Shown: piece by piece, positions 26,949 through 35,911 of the stretch
How positions within the stretch are numbered: position 1 is the first letter of the stretch
How the letters are laid out: each line of letters begins with the position of its first letter
From: Mesorhizobium sp. NZP2298
Lineage (GTDB): Bacteria > Pseudomonadota > Alphaproteobacteria > Rhizobiales > Rhizobiaceae
NCBI RefSeq assembly: GCF_013170825.1
Contig: NZ_CP033365.1
Location: 1,733,501-1,797,500, forward strand
DNA length: 64,000 nucleotides
Direction of reading: 5' to 3'
Program-made: the position numbers and the translations under genes
The notes under the pieces: model-generated
Seen by the model: the letters and a program-made list of their open reading frames with translations, nothing else
The model's database searches: none
Told to the model about the DNA's origin: nothing

Positions 26949-27629
26949 TCAGAGCGAGTGCTTATAGCCGATCGCGATATTCCATTTGTCGCCCGCGAGA
27001 TCGTTGTAGGGGGCTGAAGTGGTATCGGTCTTCTTCCAGGAATAGCCAACACTGGCATAGACCGCGTTGGTGGAGTCGATGCTGTAGGTCAAGCCGGTGG
27101 CCAGCTTGGGTGTTTCCCAGGTGGTGTTGAAGGCATTGCGGTAGCGGAAGTTGAAGACGTTCCAGGTCCATTGCTTGGAGACCTTCCAATCGCCCGCGAT
27201 ATAGAGGGCGTAGTAAGGAACATTCGCATTGGCATCCGCATCCTTGATGATGCCCGTATCGTGCCAGGTGTAGCCGAGCCCCAGGCTGGGGGTCAGGGTG
27301 AAGGCATCCGTGACCTTGATTTTGTAGCCGAGGCTGGCCTCGGCGTAGTACTGGGATTTTCCACCGGTCTTGAAGGTGGGCTGGATAAAGATGCCACCGA
27401 CGAAATTGTTGTCGAAATTGTGCGAAACGCTGAGCTTGAAATAGGTGTCGGCAAGCGACCGGGCGGTGTTGCTGCCATTGTCGATGGCGTAGAATTCCGG
27501 GCTCCCCTCTATTGCAATCGTCCAGGTCGGCGCTGCCGGTGGCGGGGCTTCGACCAGATCGGCGGCAAAGGCTGATGTGGCCATGGACAAGCAGACGCCC
27601 AATGGGGCGACGATGGTGCGCAAAAGCAT
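26949..27629 (-). CDS. Outer membrane beta-barrel protein
   Basis: A 226-residue protein with a signal peptide (residues 1-22, ending ATSAFA), a proline-rich linker (VEAPPPAAPT) and then alternating strands typical of a small barrel, such as YYAEASLGYKIKVTDAFTLT and TNAVYASVGYSWKKTDT. It ends in a hydrophobic residue after an aromatic strand (WNIAIGYKHSL), as barrel proteins do. The family is unnamed. GAGGAAAG precedes the ATG. A candidate Pho box lies upstream. Confidence 0.8.
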   Translation of the reverse strand: MLLRTIVAPLGVCLSMATSAFAADLVEAPPPAAPTWTIAIEGSPEFYAIDNGSNTARSLADTYFKLSVSHNFDNNFVGGIFIQPTFKTGGKSQYYAEASLGYKIKVTDAFTLTPSLGLGYTWHDTGIIKDADANANVPYYALYIAGDWKVSKQWTWNVFNFRYRNAFNTTWETPKLATGLTYSIDSTNAVYASVGYSWKKTDTTSAPYNDLAGDKWNIAIGYKHSL

Positions 27630-27708
27630 GGTCTTTCCTCGAGATGTAGCGGCGCATCGGGATGGAGCGGCGCGTTGGATGTGGCGGTGATTTTGCTAGG
27701 CGCGCGCC

Positions 27709-27726
27709 ATTACAGTTATGTGACGG
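27709..27726 (-). promoter_or_regulatory. Candidate PhoB box upstream of the barrel gene
   Basis: On the minus strand the 18-mer CCGTCAC-ATAA-CTGTAAT matches 11 of 14 positions of CTGTCAT-N4-CTGTCAT. Ten bases further downstream is TAGCAA, where a PhoB-dependent -10 would be expected. It lies about 80 bases before the ATG. Confidence 0.5.
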
Positions 27727-27729
27727 TGT

Positions 27730-27958
27730 GCCATTCGTGTGGACGACTTTGCCCATACGGCTCGCGACAGGGTCTCTGCGGTGCAGATTGGCCACACCGA
27801 CAGCACGCTCACACCAGCCGGTTGCGCGGCGGCCGGGCAGCCATCTAGCCGATGGCTAGAAGGGGGATCCAGTCCCCGAATACATGTCTAAACAGGATCA
27901 AGAAGGCCGATCAACAAAGCCACCCAAAGGCCGGGTAGTCGCAGACTGGGTCCGGCAT
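27730..27958. other. Gene-free region downstream of the GNAT gene
   Basis: Nothing coding was recognised. A 7-bp hairpin (AGCCATC, loop TAGCC, GATGGCT, 27839-27857) lies about 100 bases past the stop of the minus-strand GNAT gene and might end its transcript. Confidence 0.4.
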
Positions 27959-29239
27959 TCAGCGTCGTCTCAGCAGGCTCTTCATCCGATTGCGCAGCAG
28001 GCGCGCCATGTTGCGGGTCTCGCGGTAGAGATGCAGTTGCGAGGCGGCCTGGCGGGCGAGGCGGTCGGCGTCCGTGGTCAGCCCGATCACCAGCGTGCCG
28101 ATCGGCTTGCGCTCGCTCCACAACCTGCTCATCACCGGATGGTCGGGCACCGCGCAGGAATCGGTCATCATGATGTTGGGATCGTCGAGATGCTGCCGGG
28201 TGACCTCGATCATCAGCAGCGTACCCGGCGAATAGGCGGCCAGCGTCTCGTCATAGGCCGTCTTCCAGGTATAGGCGACGCCGGCTTCGACGAAGACGAT
28301 CAGGCAGGCGATGGTGCGGCCGTCGAGCGTCAGCGAATGGATGCGGCACATGTCCTGTTCGGCGAGCCGGTGCACGGCCTCGCGGGCGAAGGCGGCGCGG
28401 AAGCGGTCGATCGCCATGGCGGTGCGCTCGCGGCCCTTCCAGCCGGACGCTTCCAGCGTCAGGAAGCTCTCTATGGCGTGGCGGATTTCCTCGGGGCCGC
28501 GCGCCACCACATGCTCCAGCCTGCCGAGGTCGGCAAGGCGCCGCTTCAGGCGGCGGAACTCGCGATAATGGTGCGAGCGCAGCGATGCCTTCAGATAGTC
28601 GTCGCCGTCGAGTTCGCTCTCCAGCACCGGGCGCAGGGTCTGGCCGGTGGTGACCAGCGTCAGGCCGCGCGTTTCGGCCACGGTGCCGAGCAGGCTCGCC
28701 ACCGGGCCGTCGAGCCTGATGTCGGGGAGCACGAAGACTTTCGGCAGTTTGAGATGCGGGCGCGACAGCATCGAGAAGAAGTCCTCGACGACGCCGACCG
28801 GATCGTCGCGGTCGATCAGCGGCGTGCCGAGCGGACCGAAGGGGCTCGACCAGGTACGCATCACCGGAACGCCGAGCGGGACCACCGGGCGCTCCACCGA
28901 GATCGGCACCAGGAGGCGCAGCCGGTTGCGGTATTCGTCGCCGTCGCGGATCACTGCCAGCCGCACTTCACGATCCTCCAGCCGGGGCATGGCGGGTGCC
29001 AGGAAGCGCGGGTTGAAGAAGACGTTCGGCTCGATCGTGCGGGCGCAGAGATAGTCCAACTCCTCGACAAGGTCGAAACCGGCCGATGCCGGATAGATGG
29101 CAAGCTTGCGCTCGGGCCGGTTGTTGGCGAAGATTTCGATATGGGCGGGGTCGGGGTCGCGCGCCAGCCCGGCAAGACCAGAGACCATGGCGCCGGCGGT
29201 GCCGCCGCTTGTTTCCTCGAGCAACGGGATGGCGGCCAT
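27959..29239 (-). CDS. GNAT-family acyltransferase, CelD/BcsL-like
   Basis: A 426-residue protein of the CelD/BcsL (GNAT_6) type linked to polysaccharide synthesis. Typical is the core LKASLRSHHYREFRRLKRRL and ESFLTLEASGWKGRERTAM. The C-terminal half carries the acetyltransferase fold (IACLIVFVEAGVAYTWKTAYDE, then YSPGTLLMIEVTRQH). Its start codon overlaps the flippase stop by one base (TGATG), so the two proteins are probably made together and act on the same glycan. The acyl donor and acceptor are unknown. Confidence 0.85.
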   Translation of the reverse strand: MAAIPLLEETSGGTAGAMVSGLAGLARDPDPAHIEIFANNRPERKLAIYPASAGFDLVEELDYLCARTIEPNVFFNPRFLAPAMPRLEDREVRLAVIRDGDEYRNRLRLLVPISVERPVVPLGVPVMRTWSSPFGPLGTPLIDRDDPVGVVEDFFSMLSRPHLKLPKVFVLPDIRLDGPVASLLGTVAETRGLTLVTTGQTLRPVLESELDGDDYLKASLRSHHYREFRRLKRRLADLGRLEHVVARGPEEIRHAIESFLTLEASGWKGRERTAMAIDRFRAAFAREAVHRLAEQDMCRIHSLTLDGRTIACLIVFVEAGVAYTWKTAYDETLAAYSPGTLLMIEVTRQHLDDPNIMMTDSCAVPDHPVMSRLWSERKPIGTLVIGLTTDADRLARQAASQLHLYRETRNMARLLRNRMKSLLRRR

Positions 29240-30639
29240 CAGGCGGCTCCTTTGGCTGGTACGAAGATCGCCATGACGATGCCGAGCTTGCGCCACACCG
29301 TGAAGGACAGCGCGCTGGCCTCGAAGATCATGGCAAAGGCAGTGGCCATGGCCGCGCCCCACAGGCCGAACATCGGGATCAGCACCACGTTGAGGCCGAT
29401 GTTGAAGGCCAGTGTCATGGCATAGACGGCGGCGCAGATGTTCTGGTTGCCGCTCATGGTGAGGAGGCTCTCGCAAGGGCCGACGGCGGCGCGGGCCACG
29501 ACGCCGAAGACGAGCAGGAACAGAAGCGGATAGCCCGCAGTGAATTCGGGGCCGAAGAGCACCAGCATGGGTTTGCCCAGCGCCAGCACCAGCAGCGCCA
29601 TCAGCAGCGAGGGCCAGAAGGTCCACGACACCGTCTCGCGGGCGAAGGCGGCAAGCTTAGCCGGCTCGCCATGGGTGAACTGCGCATAGCGCTGGGCAAC
29701 GCCGGCCTTGACCGCGAAATAGACGAAATGCACCAGCGCCAGCGTCTTGACCGTGGCGAAATAGACGGCGACGTCGTTGGGATCCATATAGGCGCCGACC
29801 ATCAGCACGTCGGCATTGGTGAGCAGGAAGAAGAAGCCTTCGACCAGGAAGATCGGCAGCGAGACGATGAACCATTGCGCGAAATGCACCTTCATCGGTC
29901 CGGCCGGGATCTGCTTTTCCATACGGTGGGTGACGCCGATCAGCTGGGCAAGCGTGGTGACATAGGTGGCGGCGATCGAGGCGAAGATCGCCGTCCTGGC
30001 ATCGGCGGCGTAGCCGGCGTAGAGCATCAGCGCCATGAACAGCAGGATCAGCACCGGCCGTATCAGATAGGTTGGCGACAGGGCGAAAAGCGCCCAGCTG
30101 TTCGCCCTGGCCTGGCCCTGCAACAGATCCGACACCGCGATCATCGGCAGGCAGATGACCCCGAGGATGAACGGGATCACGTAGTAGTTTTCGATCCAGG
30201 GCGCCGCCAGCCAGACGCCGAGCGCGCCGAGCGCGGCGATGATGGTCGAGGCGATCAGCACGAACAGGCGGCTGGCCACGACGATGCCGCGCAGTTCGTC
30301 CATCATGCCGCGCTCGCGGTATTCGGGGATGAAACGGATGACCGAGGTGTGGAAGCCGAGGCAGGCGAGGTTGCCGACGATGACCATCGTCACCCAGACA
30401 AGTACGAAGATGCCGTATTCGAACGAGCCCATCCAGCGCGCCATCAGCACCTGGCTGATGAATGCGATGACGGCGCTGACGATGCGGATGGAGAAGGCGA
30501 TGACCGACATGCGGCCGGCCTCGCCGCGTTCATCGGCGGTGAACAGCACGGCGTCGATGCGGCCAAGCAATGGCCCCATGCGCAGCGCCAAGCGCTGCGG
30601 CAAGAACCGCCCGGCAGTCGTGGCCGCGGAAAAGCGCAC
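29239..30639 (-). CDS. Polysaccharide flippase (Wzx/MATE-like)
   Basis: A 466-residue membrane protein with 12-14 helices in the polysaccharide transporter family. Typical segments are SAVIAFISQVLMARWMGSFE near the first helix and FGLWGAAMATAFAMIFEASA near the last. It would flip lipid-linked oligosaccharides across the inner membrane for a surface polysaccharide. It starts at GTG 30639 with GGAGA upstream. No glycosyltransferases adjoin it, so the glycan is probably assembled by genes elsewhere. Confidence 0.85.
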   Translation of the reverse strand: MRFSAATTAGRFLPQRLALRMGPLLGRIDAVLFTADERGEAGRMSVIAFSIRIVSAVIAFISQVLMARWMGSFEYGIFVLVWVTMVIVGNLACLGFHTSVIRFIPEYRERGMMDELRGIVVASRLFVLIASTIIAALGALGVWLAAPWIENYYVIPFILGVICLPMIAVSDLLQGQARANSWALFALSPTYLIRPVLILLFMALMLYAGYAADARTAIFASIAATYVTTLAQLIGVTHRMEKQIPAGPMKVHFAQWFIVSLPIFLVEGFFFLLTNADVLMVGAYMDPNDVAVYFATVKTLALVHFVYFAVKAGVAQRYAQFTHGEPAKLAAFARETVSWTFWPSLLMALLVLALGKPMLVLFGPEFTAGYPLLFLLVFGVVARAAVGPCESLLTMSGNQNICAAVYAMTLAFNIGLNVVLIPMFGLWGAAMATAFAMIFEASALSFTVWRKLGIVMAIFVPAKGAA

Positions 30640-30721
30640 CCCGAATATTCTCCGTTTTCCGCCTCTTTTTTCAGGCCTTGGTGTAGCGGAGACACATTAA
30701 GAAACGGTTGGGTGAGGAGCG

Positions 30722-30848
30722 GTCCGCGCAGCGGACGAAAAGCCAACGATTTGGCTTTTTCGAGCGACGAACGGTGAAGACCCGGTCCGCCTTCGGGCGG
30801 ATCAAAAGGTCCAGTGGACCTTTTGAAGGGGCTGAACGCCCGAAGGGC
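30722..30848. repeat. Cluster of five perfect hairpins
   Basis: Hairpins in order: GTCCGC/GCGGAC at 30722-30736; AAAAGCCAA/TTGGCTTTT at 30738-30759; TCCGCC/GGCGGA with a TTCG loop at 30786-30801; CAAAAGGTCC/GGACCTTTTG at 30803-30825; GCCC/GGGC at 30838-30848. They lie in the 408-bp gap between the flippase start and secA, where no gene is seen. The layout resembles rhizobial mosaic palindromic elements. Confidence 0.7.
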
Positions 30849-31008
30849 AGGGAGCCATAGCGGAGCGCCGGCGACCGCCTAAGTGGGTGAAGCCCAGAAT
30901 CCGCTTTTCGAGATCCGCCGTGTTGCGGAACACCAACGACGATACGGCTAGAGGACACAGGCCAAATCTTGGAACTCAGCGCCGCCCTCATCCGCCCTTC
31001 GGGCACCG

Positions 31009-31032
31009 TCTCCCCGTATTGTGACGGGGAGA
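31009..31032. repeat. Palindromic repeat 3' of secA
   Basis: Perfect 9-bp arms TCTCCCCGT/ACGGGGAGA surround ATTGTG. Just to the left is GCCCTTCGGGCA, another small hairpin. I recognise the CTCCCCGT...ACGGGGAG pattern as a common intergenic repeat in rhizobia. It lies 15 bases past the secA stop and may also end its transcript. Confidence 0.65.
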
Positions 31033-31047
31033 GGAAGAGCGCTTCCC

Positions 31048-33780
31048 TTACGCGAACGCGCCGTGGCAGTGCTTGTATTTCTTGCCGGAGCCGCAGGGGC
31101 AGGCTTCGTTGCGGCCAACCTTGCCCCAGGTCGCCTGGTTGTTCGGGTCGCGGTCCTCGGGGGCGACGACGGCGTTGCTGTCCTGGCGCACCAGAAGCGC
31201 GGTCTCACCGTCGCCAAAATCGTTCTCGCCGGTGGTGCCGTCGATATGCGAGCCGAACATGTCGGGCGCTTCCGGCGGCGGGGCTTCGGCGGCCTGGCGG
31301 ACCAGTTCGACGCGCATCAGCTGCGCGGTGACGGCCTGGCGCAAATTGCCGAGCATTGCCTGAAACAGCTCGAATGCCTCGCCCTTGTATTCCTGCAGCG
31401 GATCGCGCTGGGCGTAGCCGCGGAAGCCGACCACCGAGCGCAGATGGTCGAGATTGACGATGTGCTCGCGCCACAGGTGGTCAAGCGTCTGCAGCACCAC
31501 CGAGCGCTCGACATAATTCATCACTTCAGGCCCGAAACGCTCGGCGCGCTCCCTGGCGGCGGCGTCGGCGGCTTGCGTGATGCGCTCGCGGATGTCGTCC
31601 TCCGCAATGCCCTCTTCCTTGGCCCACTCGTCGACCGGCAGGTCGAGGTTGAGGAATTCGGCGACCTCGGCCTTCAGCCCGGCGACATCCCACTGCTCGG
31701 CATAGGCGTTTTCGGGAATGGCCTTGGCGACGATCTCGTCGATGACGCCCTCACGCATCTCGGCAATGGTTTCCGACAGGCCCTCGCCGTCCATCAGTTC
31801 GATGCGCTGCTCGAACACCACCTTGCGCTGGTCGTTCGAGACGTCGTCATACTTCAACAGGTTCTTGCGGATGTCGAAGTTGCGCGCTTCGACCTTCTTC
31901 TGCGCCTTTTCCAGCGCCTTGTTGATCCAGGGATGGATGATCGCCTCGTCTTCCTTGAGGCCGAGCTTCTGCAGCATGCCGTCCATGCGCTCGGAGCCGA
32001 AGATACGCATCAGGTCGTCCTGCAGCGACAGGAAGAATTTCGAACGGCCGGGGTCGCCTTGGCGGCCAGAGCGGCCGCGCAACTGGTTGTCGATGCGGCG
32101 CGATTCATGGCGCTCGGTGGCCAGCACATAGAGGCCGCCGGCGGCCAGCGCCTTTTCCTTCAGGCGCTCGACATCGGCGTGGATTTCCCTTTCCCGCGCC
32201 TCGCGCTCGGGACCTGCAGGCATGTCGCCCAGTTCTTCCTCGATGCGCATCTCGGCGTTGCCGCCGAGCTTGATGTCGGTGCCGCGGCCGGCCATGTTGG
32301 TGGCGATGGTGATGGCGCCGGGCTTGCCGGCCTGGGCTACGATCGCCGCCTCGCGCTCGTGGTGGCGGGCGTTCAGTACCTCGAAATCCTTGAAGCCTTC
32401 CTTGCGCAGGCGCTCGGCCAGTTGCTCGGACTTCTCGATCGAGGTCGTGCCGACCAGCGTCGGCTGGCCCTTGGCGCTGGCCTCGCGGATCTCCTTGACG
32501 ATCGCCTTGTACTTCTCCTCAACCGTCCGGTAGACCTCGTCGTCCTCGTCCTTGCGGATGACCGGCAAATTGGTCGGGATCTCGGTGACTTCGAGGCCGT
32601 AGATGTTGCCGAATTCCTCGGCCTCGGTCAGCGCCGTGCCGGTCATGCCGGACAGCTTCTTGTAGAGGCGGAAGTAGTTCTGGAAGGTGACGGAGGCGAG
32701 CGTCTGGTTCTCCGGCTGGATGGCCACATGCTCCTTGGCTTCCAGCGCCTGGTGCAGGCCTTCCGAATAGCGGCGGCCGGGCATCATGCGGCCGGTGAAT
32801 TCGTCGATGATGACGATCTCGCCGTTACGCACGATATAGTCCTTGTCCTTCTGGAACAGCCGATGCGCTTTCAGCGCGTTGTTGACGTGGTGAACGATGG
32901 CGACGTTCTCGACGTCATAGAGCGACTCGCCCTTCAACAGGTCGGCGTCGCGCAGCAGATTCTCCAGCTTCTCGGTGCCTTCCTCGGTGAAGATCGAGGT
33001 CTTCTGCTTTTCGTCGATCTCATAATCCTGCGGCTGCAGTTGGATGATGAAGGTGTCGATCGTGTTGTACATTTCCGAACGGTCCTCGAGCGGACCGGAA
33101 ATGATCAGCGGCGTGCGCGCCTCGTCGACCAGGATGGAATCGACTTCGTCGACGATCGCGTAATTGTGGCCGCGCTGCACCATCTGGGCGCGCTCATACT
33201 TCATGTTGTCGCGCAGATAGTCGAAGCCGAGTTCGTTGTTGGTGGCGTAGGTGACGTCGGCAGCGTAGGCGGTGCTGCGTTCCTCGTCGGACAGGCCATG
33301 GACGATGACGCCGACCGAGAGGCCTAGGAATTTGTAGACGCGGCCCATCCATTCGGAGTCGCGCGTGGCGAGATAGTCGTTGACGGTGACAACGTGGACG
33401 CCCTTGCCGGCGAGCGCGTTGAGATAGACCGGCAGCGTCGCGACCAGGGTCTTGCCTTCGCCGGTGCGCATCTCGGCGATGCCGCCATTGTGCAGCACCA
33501 TGCCGCCGATCAGCTGGACGTCGAAGGGGCGCATGCCGAGCACGCGGCGCGCGGCCTCGCGTGCCGTTGCGAAGGCCGGGACCAGCAGGTCGTCAAGGCT
33601 GGCGCCATTGGCGATATCCTGGCGGAATTTTTCCGTGCGGCCGGCAAGCTCGGCATCGGAGAGCGCCCGCATCTCGTTTTCCATGGCGTTGATCGCCTCG
33701 ACGCGGGGCCGGGTTGATTTGACCCGACGGTCGTTGGAGGAACCGAAAACCTTACGGGCGAGACCGCCGAGACTGACCAT
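31048..33780 (-). CDS. secA: Preprotein translocase ATPase SecA
   Basis: A 910-residue motor that drives proteins through SecYEG. Walker A is TGEGKT (residues 106-111) and the DEAD-box-like Walker B is [16 protein letters not shown]. The full helicase core and scaffold domains follow. The zinc-binding tail [14 protein letters not shown], which contacts SecB and phospholipids, is intact. It is full length for the family. It diverges from the parvulin gene. Confidence 0.97.
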   Translation of the reverse strand: MVSLGGLARKVFGSSNDRRVKSTRPRVEAINAMENEMRALSDAELAGRTEKFRQDIANGASLDDLLVPAFATAREAARRVLGMRPFDVQLIGGMVLHNGGIAEMRTGEGKTLVATLPVYLNALAGKGVHVVTVNDYLATRDSEWMGRVYKFLGLSVGVIVHGLSDEERSTAYAADVTYATNNELGFDYLRDNMKYERAQMVQRGHNYAIVDEVDSILVDEARTPLIISGPLEDRSEMYNTIDTFIIQLQPQDYEIDEKQKTSIFTEEGTEKLENLLRDADLLKGESLYDVENVAIVHHVNNALKAHRLFQKDKDYIVRNGEIVIIDEFTGRMMPGRRYSEGLHQALEAKEHVAIQPENQTLASVTFQNYFRLYKKLSGMTGTALTEAEEFGNIYGLEVTEIPTNLPVIRKDEDDEVYRTVEEKYKAIVKEIREASAKGQPTLVGTTSIEKSEQLAERLRKEGFKDFEVLNARHHEREAAIVAQAGKPGAITIATNMAGRGTDIKLGGNAEMRIEEELGDMPAGPEREAREREIHADVERLKEKALAAGGLYVLATERHESRRIDNQLRGRSGRQGDPGRSKFFLSLQDDLMRIFGSERMDGMLQKLGLKEDEAIIHPWINKALEKAQKKVEARNFDIRKNLLKYDDVSNDQRKVVFEQRIELMDGEGLSETIAEMREGVIDEIVAKAIPENAYAEQWDVAGLKAEVAEFLNLDLPVDEWAKEEGIAEDDIRERITQAADAAARERAERFGPEVMNYVERSVVLQTLDHLWREHIVNLDHLRSVVGFRGYAQRDPLQEYKGEAFELFQAMLGNLRQAVTAQLMRVELVRQAAEAPPPEAPDMFGSHIDGTTGENDFGDGETALLVRQDSNAVVAPEDRDPNNQATWGKVGRNEACPCGSGKKYKHCHGAFA

Positions 33781-34042
33781 CCAATGGTCCTTTCGATAGA
33801 ATTCTCAATCTTGAGACAGGCGCCGGCCGGCCCCATCAAATCCGCGTGAACGCACCGCCTGAATGCGGGCAAACACAAAAAGCGCCCGGAAAACGGTTCT
33901 GGACGCCAAGTCGTTGGACAGATAAGAGGGGGCTCAACTGATGTCAACGCCGCGCTGGCCATGCCGGTCGCGCCAAATTCCGCCACAATCTGGCTGATCT
34001 GGAAGCCATCCCTCCTTACAATCCTTCACCGGAGTCATCCTT

Positions 34043-34963
34043 ATGTCCTTGTTGTTCCGCCGTGCGTCGCTCGCCAGCCTTGGCTTGGCCTTCGGCCTGT
34101 CGGCTCTTTGCCTGTCGCCGCTGATGGCGCAGGAGACCGCTCCTGCTGCTCCGGCCGATGCGGCGGCACCCGCGGCGGCGCCGGTCGATCCGAACGCCGT
34201 GGTCGCCACGGTCAACGGCCAGCCCCTGACTGAAGCCGATCTGGTGCTTGCCGAAGGCGAGCTGTCGCAGCAATTCGCGCAGCTGCCGCCCGAGCAGCGC
34301 CGCGCCGCGGCCCTTTCGGCGGCCATCGAGATCCGCGTCATGGCAGCCAAGGCCGTTACCGACGGTCTCGACAAGGATCCCGACTTCCAGCGCCGCATGG
34401 CCTTCCTGCAGCAGCGCGCGCTGCATGGCGAGATGGTCGAGAAGGGCGTCGTCGACAAGGTCACCGACGCCGAGGTCCGCGCCCGCTACGACCAGGAAAT
34501 CGCCAACACGCCGCCGGCCAACGAGGTACATGCCCGTCACATCCTCGTGAAGACGAAGGAAGAGGCCGAGGCGATCATCAAGCAGCTCGACGGCGGCGGC
34601 GATTTCCAGAAGCTCGCCAACGAGCACACCAGCGATCCCTCGGGCAAGTCCAATGGCGGCGACCTCGGCTGGTTCGGACCTGGCCAGATGGTGCCGGAGT
34701 TCGACAAGGCGGCCTTCGCGCTCGATGTCGGCAAATACACCGAGCAGCCGGTGCAGACGCAGTTCGGCTGGCATGTCATCAAGCTCGAGGACAAGCGGGC
34801 CAAGCAGCCGCCGGCCTTCGACGAGGTGAAGGACCAGGCCAAGCAGGCCGTCATCCGCGACAAGTATTTCGCGCTGGTCAAGTCGCTGCGCGCCGATGCC
34901 AAGGTCGAGATCCCCGACGCCAAGCTGAAGCAGGCCGTCGATACGATGGAAGCCGGCAAGTAA
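34043..34963 (+). CDS. Periplasmic peptidyl-prolyl isomerase, parvulin type
   Basis: A 306-residue parvulin. Residues 1-29 are a signal peptide (ending SPLMAQ), then an Ala/Pro-rich linker, a SurA/PrsA-like N-terminal chaperone region (about 45-130), and a rotamase domain (VHARHILVKTKEEAEAII through FGWHVIKLED). It helps fold exported proteins, which fits its place divergent from secA. The start follows GGAG. A strong terminator follows its stop. Confidence 0.92.
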   Translation: MSLLFRRASLASLGLAFGLSALCLSPLMAQETAPAAPADAAAPAAAPVDPNAVVATVNGQPLTEADLVLAEGELSQQFAQLPPEQRRAAALSAAIEIRVMAAKAVTDGLDKDPDFQRRMAFLQQRALHGEMVEKGVVDKVTDAEVRARYDQEIANTPPANEVHARHILVKTKEEAEAIIKQLDGGGDFQKLANEHTSDPSGKSNGGDLGWFGPGQMVPEFDKAAFALDVGKYTEQPVQTQFGWHVIKLEDKRAKQPPAFDEVKDQAKQAVIRDKYFALVKSLRADAKVEIPDAKLKQAVDTMEAGK

Positions 34964-34979
34964 GCCTGGACGTTTTTTC

Positions 34980-35021
34980 AAAAAGGGCGCGGCAGCCAAG
35001 GGTTGCCGCGCCCTTTTTTTT
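34980..35021 (+). terminator. Strong Rho-independent terminator after the parvulin gene
   Basis: A 15-bp perfect stem (AAAAAGGGCGCGGCA with its complement) closes an 8- to 9-base loop and runs into eight Ts. The A-tract on the other side would let it work for the converging tetR transcript as well. Confidence 0.92.
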
Positions 35022-35037
35022 GGTGTCGCCGATGCCG

Positions 35038-35637
35038 TTATCCACCGGGCGCCGCTATGCCTTGCAGGAGATAGCGGACCATCTTGCGTATCGTCGCCTC
35101 AGGCTCGTCGAGCCGGTTGGTCAAGAGATGCCGCCAGGCATAGGAAGCGACGAGGTCGGCGACGACGCCAGGGTCGATATCGCTGGGGATCTCGCCCCTT
35201 GCCTTGGCGCGCTCGATGATCAGGCCGGTGTGGGTGCGGCGTCCTCCGGCATAACCGGCAAGGGCCGCGGCCGCGGTTTCATCCGACTGCGCCTCGGCGA
35301 TCAGCGACCTGAACACGTTGCCCGACGATGTCTCGCGCCAGTGCGCGAACAGATTGACCAGGAAGCCGACGAGATCCTGTTCCAGGCTTCCCGTATCGGG
35401 GACGTCGACGCGCTTCTGGCGCTGGTAGACTTCGAGCAGCAGGGCCGCCTTGCTCGGCCACCAGCGATAGATGGTCGGCTTGCCGGCGCGGGCGCGCCGC
35501 GCCACCGCCTCGATCGAGAAGCCGGCATAACCGGCCTCGATCAGCACGGCCTCGGCAGCCTCCAGAATCGCTTCGGCGCTGTCGGGGTTGCGCCTGGCGC
35601 CAATCGATCTGCGTGCCGGATCGGCGATTTCGCTCAT
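35038..35637 (-). CDS. TetR-family transcriptional regulator
   Basis: A 199-residue repressor. The helix-turn-helix lies at about residues 38-60 (FSIEAVARRARAGKPTIYRWW), followed by an effector domain of the TetR_C type. It is divergent from an MFS exporter whose start region carries two inverted-repeat operators, so it most likely represses that gene, and releases it when a transported compound binds. The ATG at 35637 follows AGGAGG. Confidence 0.92.
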   Translation of the reverse strand: MSEIADPARRSIGARRNPDSAEAILEAAEAVLIEAGYAGFSIEAVARRARAGKPTIYRWWPSKAALLLEVYQRQKRVDVPDTGSLEQDLVGFLVNLFAHWRETSSGNVFRSLIAEAQSDETAAAALAGYAGGRRTHTGLIIERAKARGEIPSDIDPGVVADLVASYAWRHLLTNRLDEPEATIRKMVRYLLQGIAAPGG

Positions 35638-35861
35638 TGGCCGTTCCTCCTGAAGCGGGTCTCGTCTCGGCTGGAACAACAACCCGCCAGCAACTCTTTT
35701 GCCTCACCACATTCTTGCTCGGACAGGAACCATCCGAAGCACCAGCGCTCGTTTTCCTGTCAGCATTCGTGCGGACGCCAAATGAAGCCATTTGGCCGCA
35801 AAAGCGCTGATGCCAACATATGCTCACATTGAGATGTTCATACATCATCGCTTGACGAAAC

Positions 35862-35906
35862 GGAACGGTTCGTTCTACCCATCGGAACGTTCCGTTCCGA
35901 TGGGTA
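35862..35906. promoter_or_regulatory. Tandem TetR-type operators over the MFS promoter
   Basis: Site 1 (35862-35876) is GGAACG-GTT-CGTTCT. Site 2 (core 35884-35898) is GGAACG-TTC-CGTTCC, extended to 14-bp perfect arms from 35876 to 35906. The centres are 22 bp apart, two helical turns. TTGACG at 35852-35857 is a plausible -35, so site 1 would fill the spacer and site 2 the start point. Confidence 0.75.
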
Positions 35907-35911
35907 TCGCC

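Noticed and set aside
27662..27859. 65-codon plus-strand frame upstream of the barrel gene
   Set aside because: It overlaps the predicted promoter and Pho box and looks like random high-GC translation.
30671..31006. 111-codon minus-strand frame through the hairpin cluster
   Set aside because: The frame is made by the palindromic repeats themselves and has no ribosome-binding site.
31021..33327. 768-codon plus-strand open frame opposite secA
   Set aside because: Its translation is a mirror of SecA codon bias, rich in L/V/D/G without domains. SecA on the other strand is complete.
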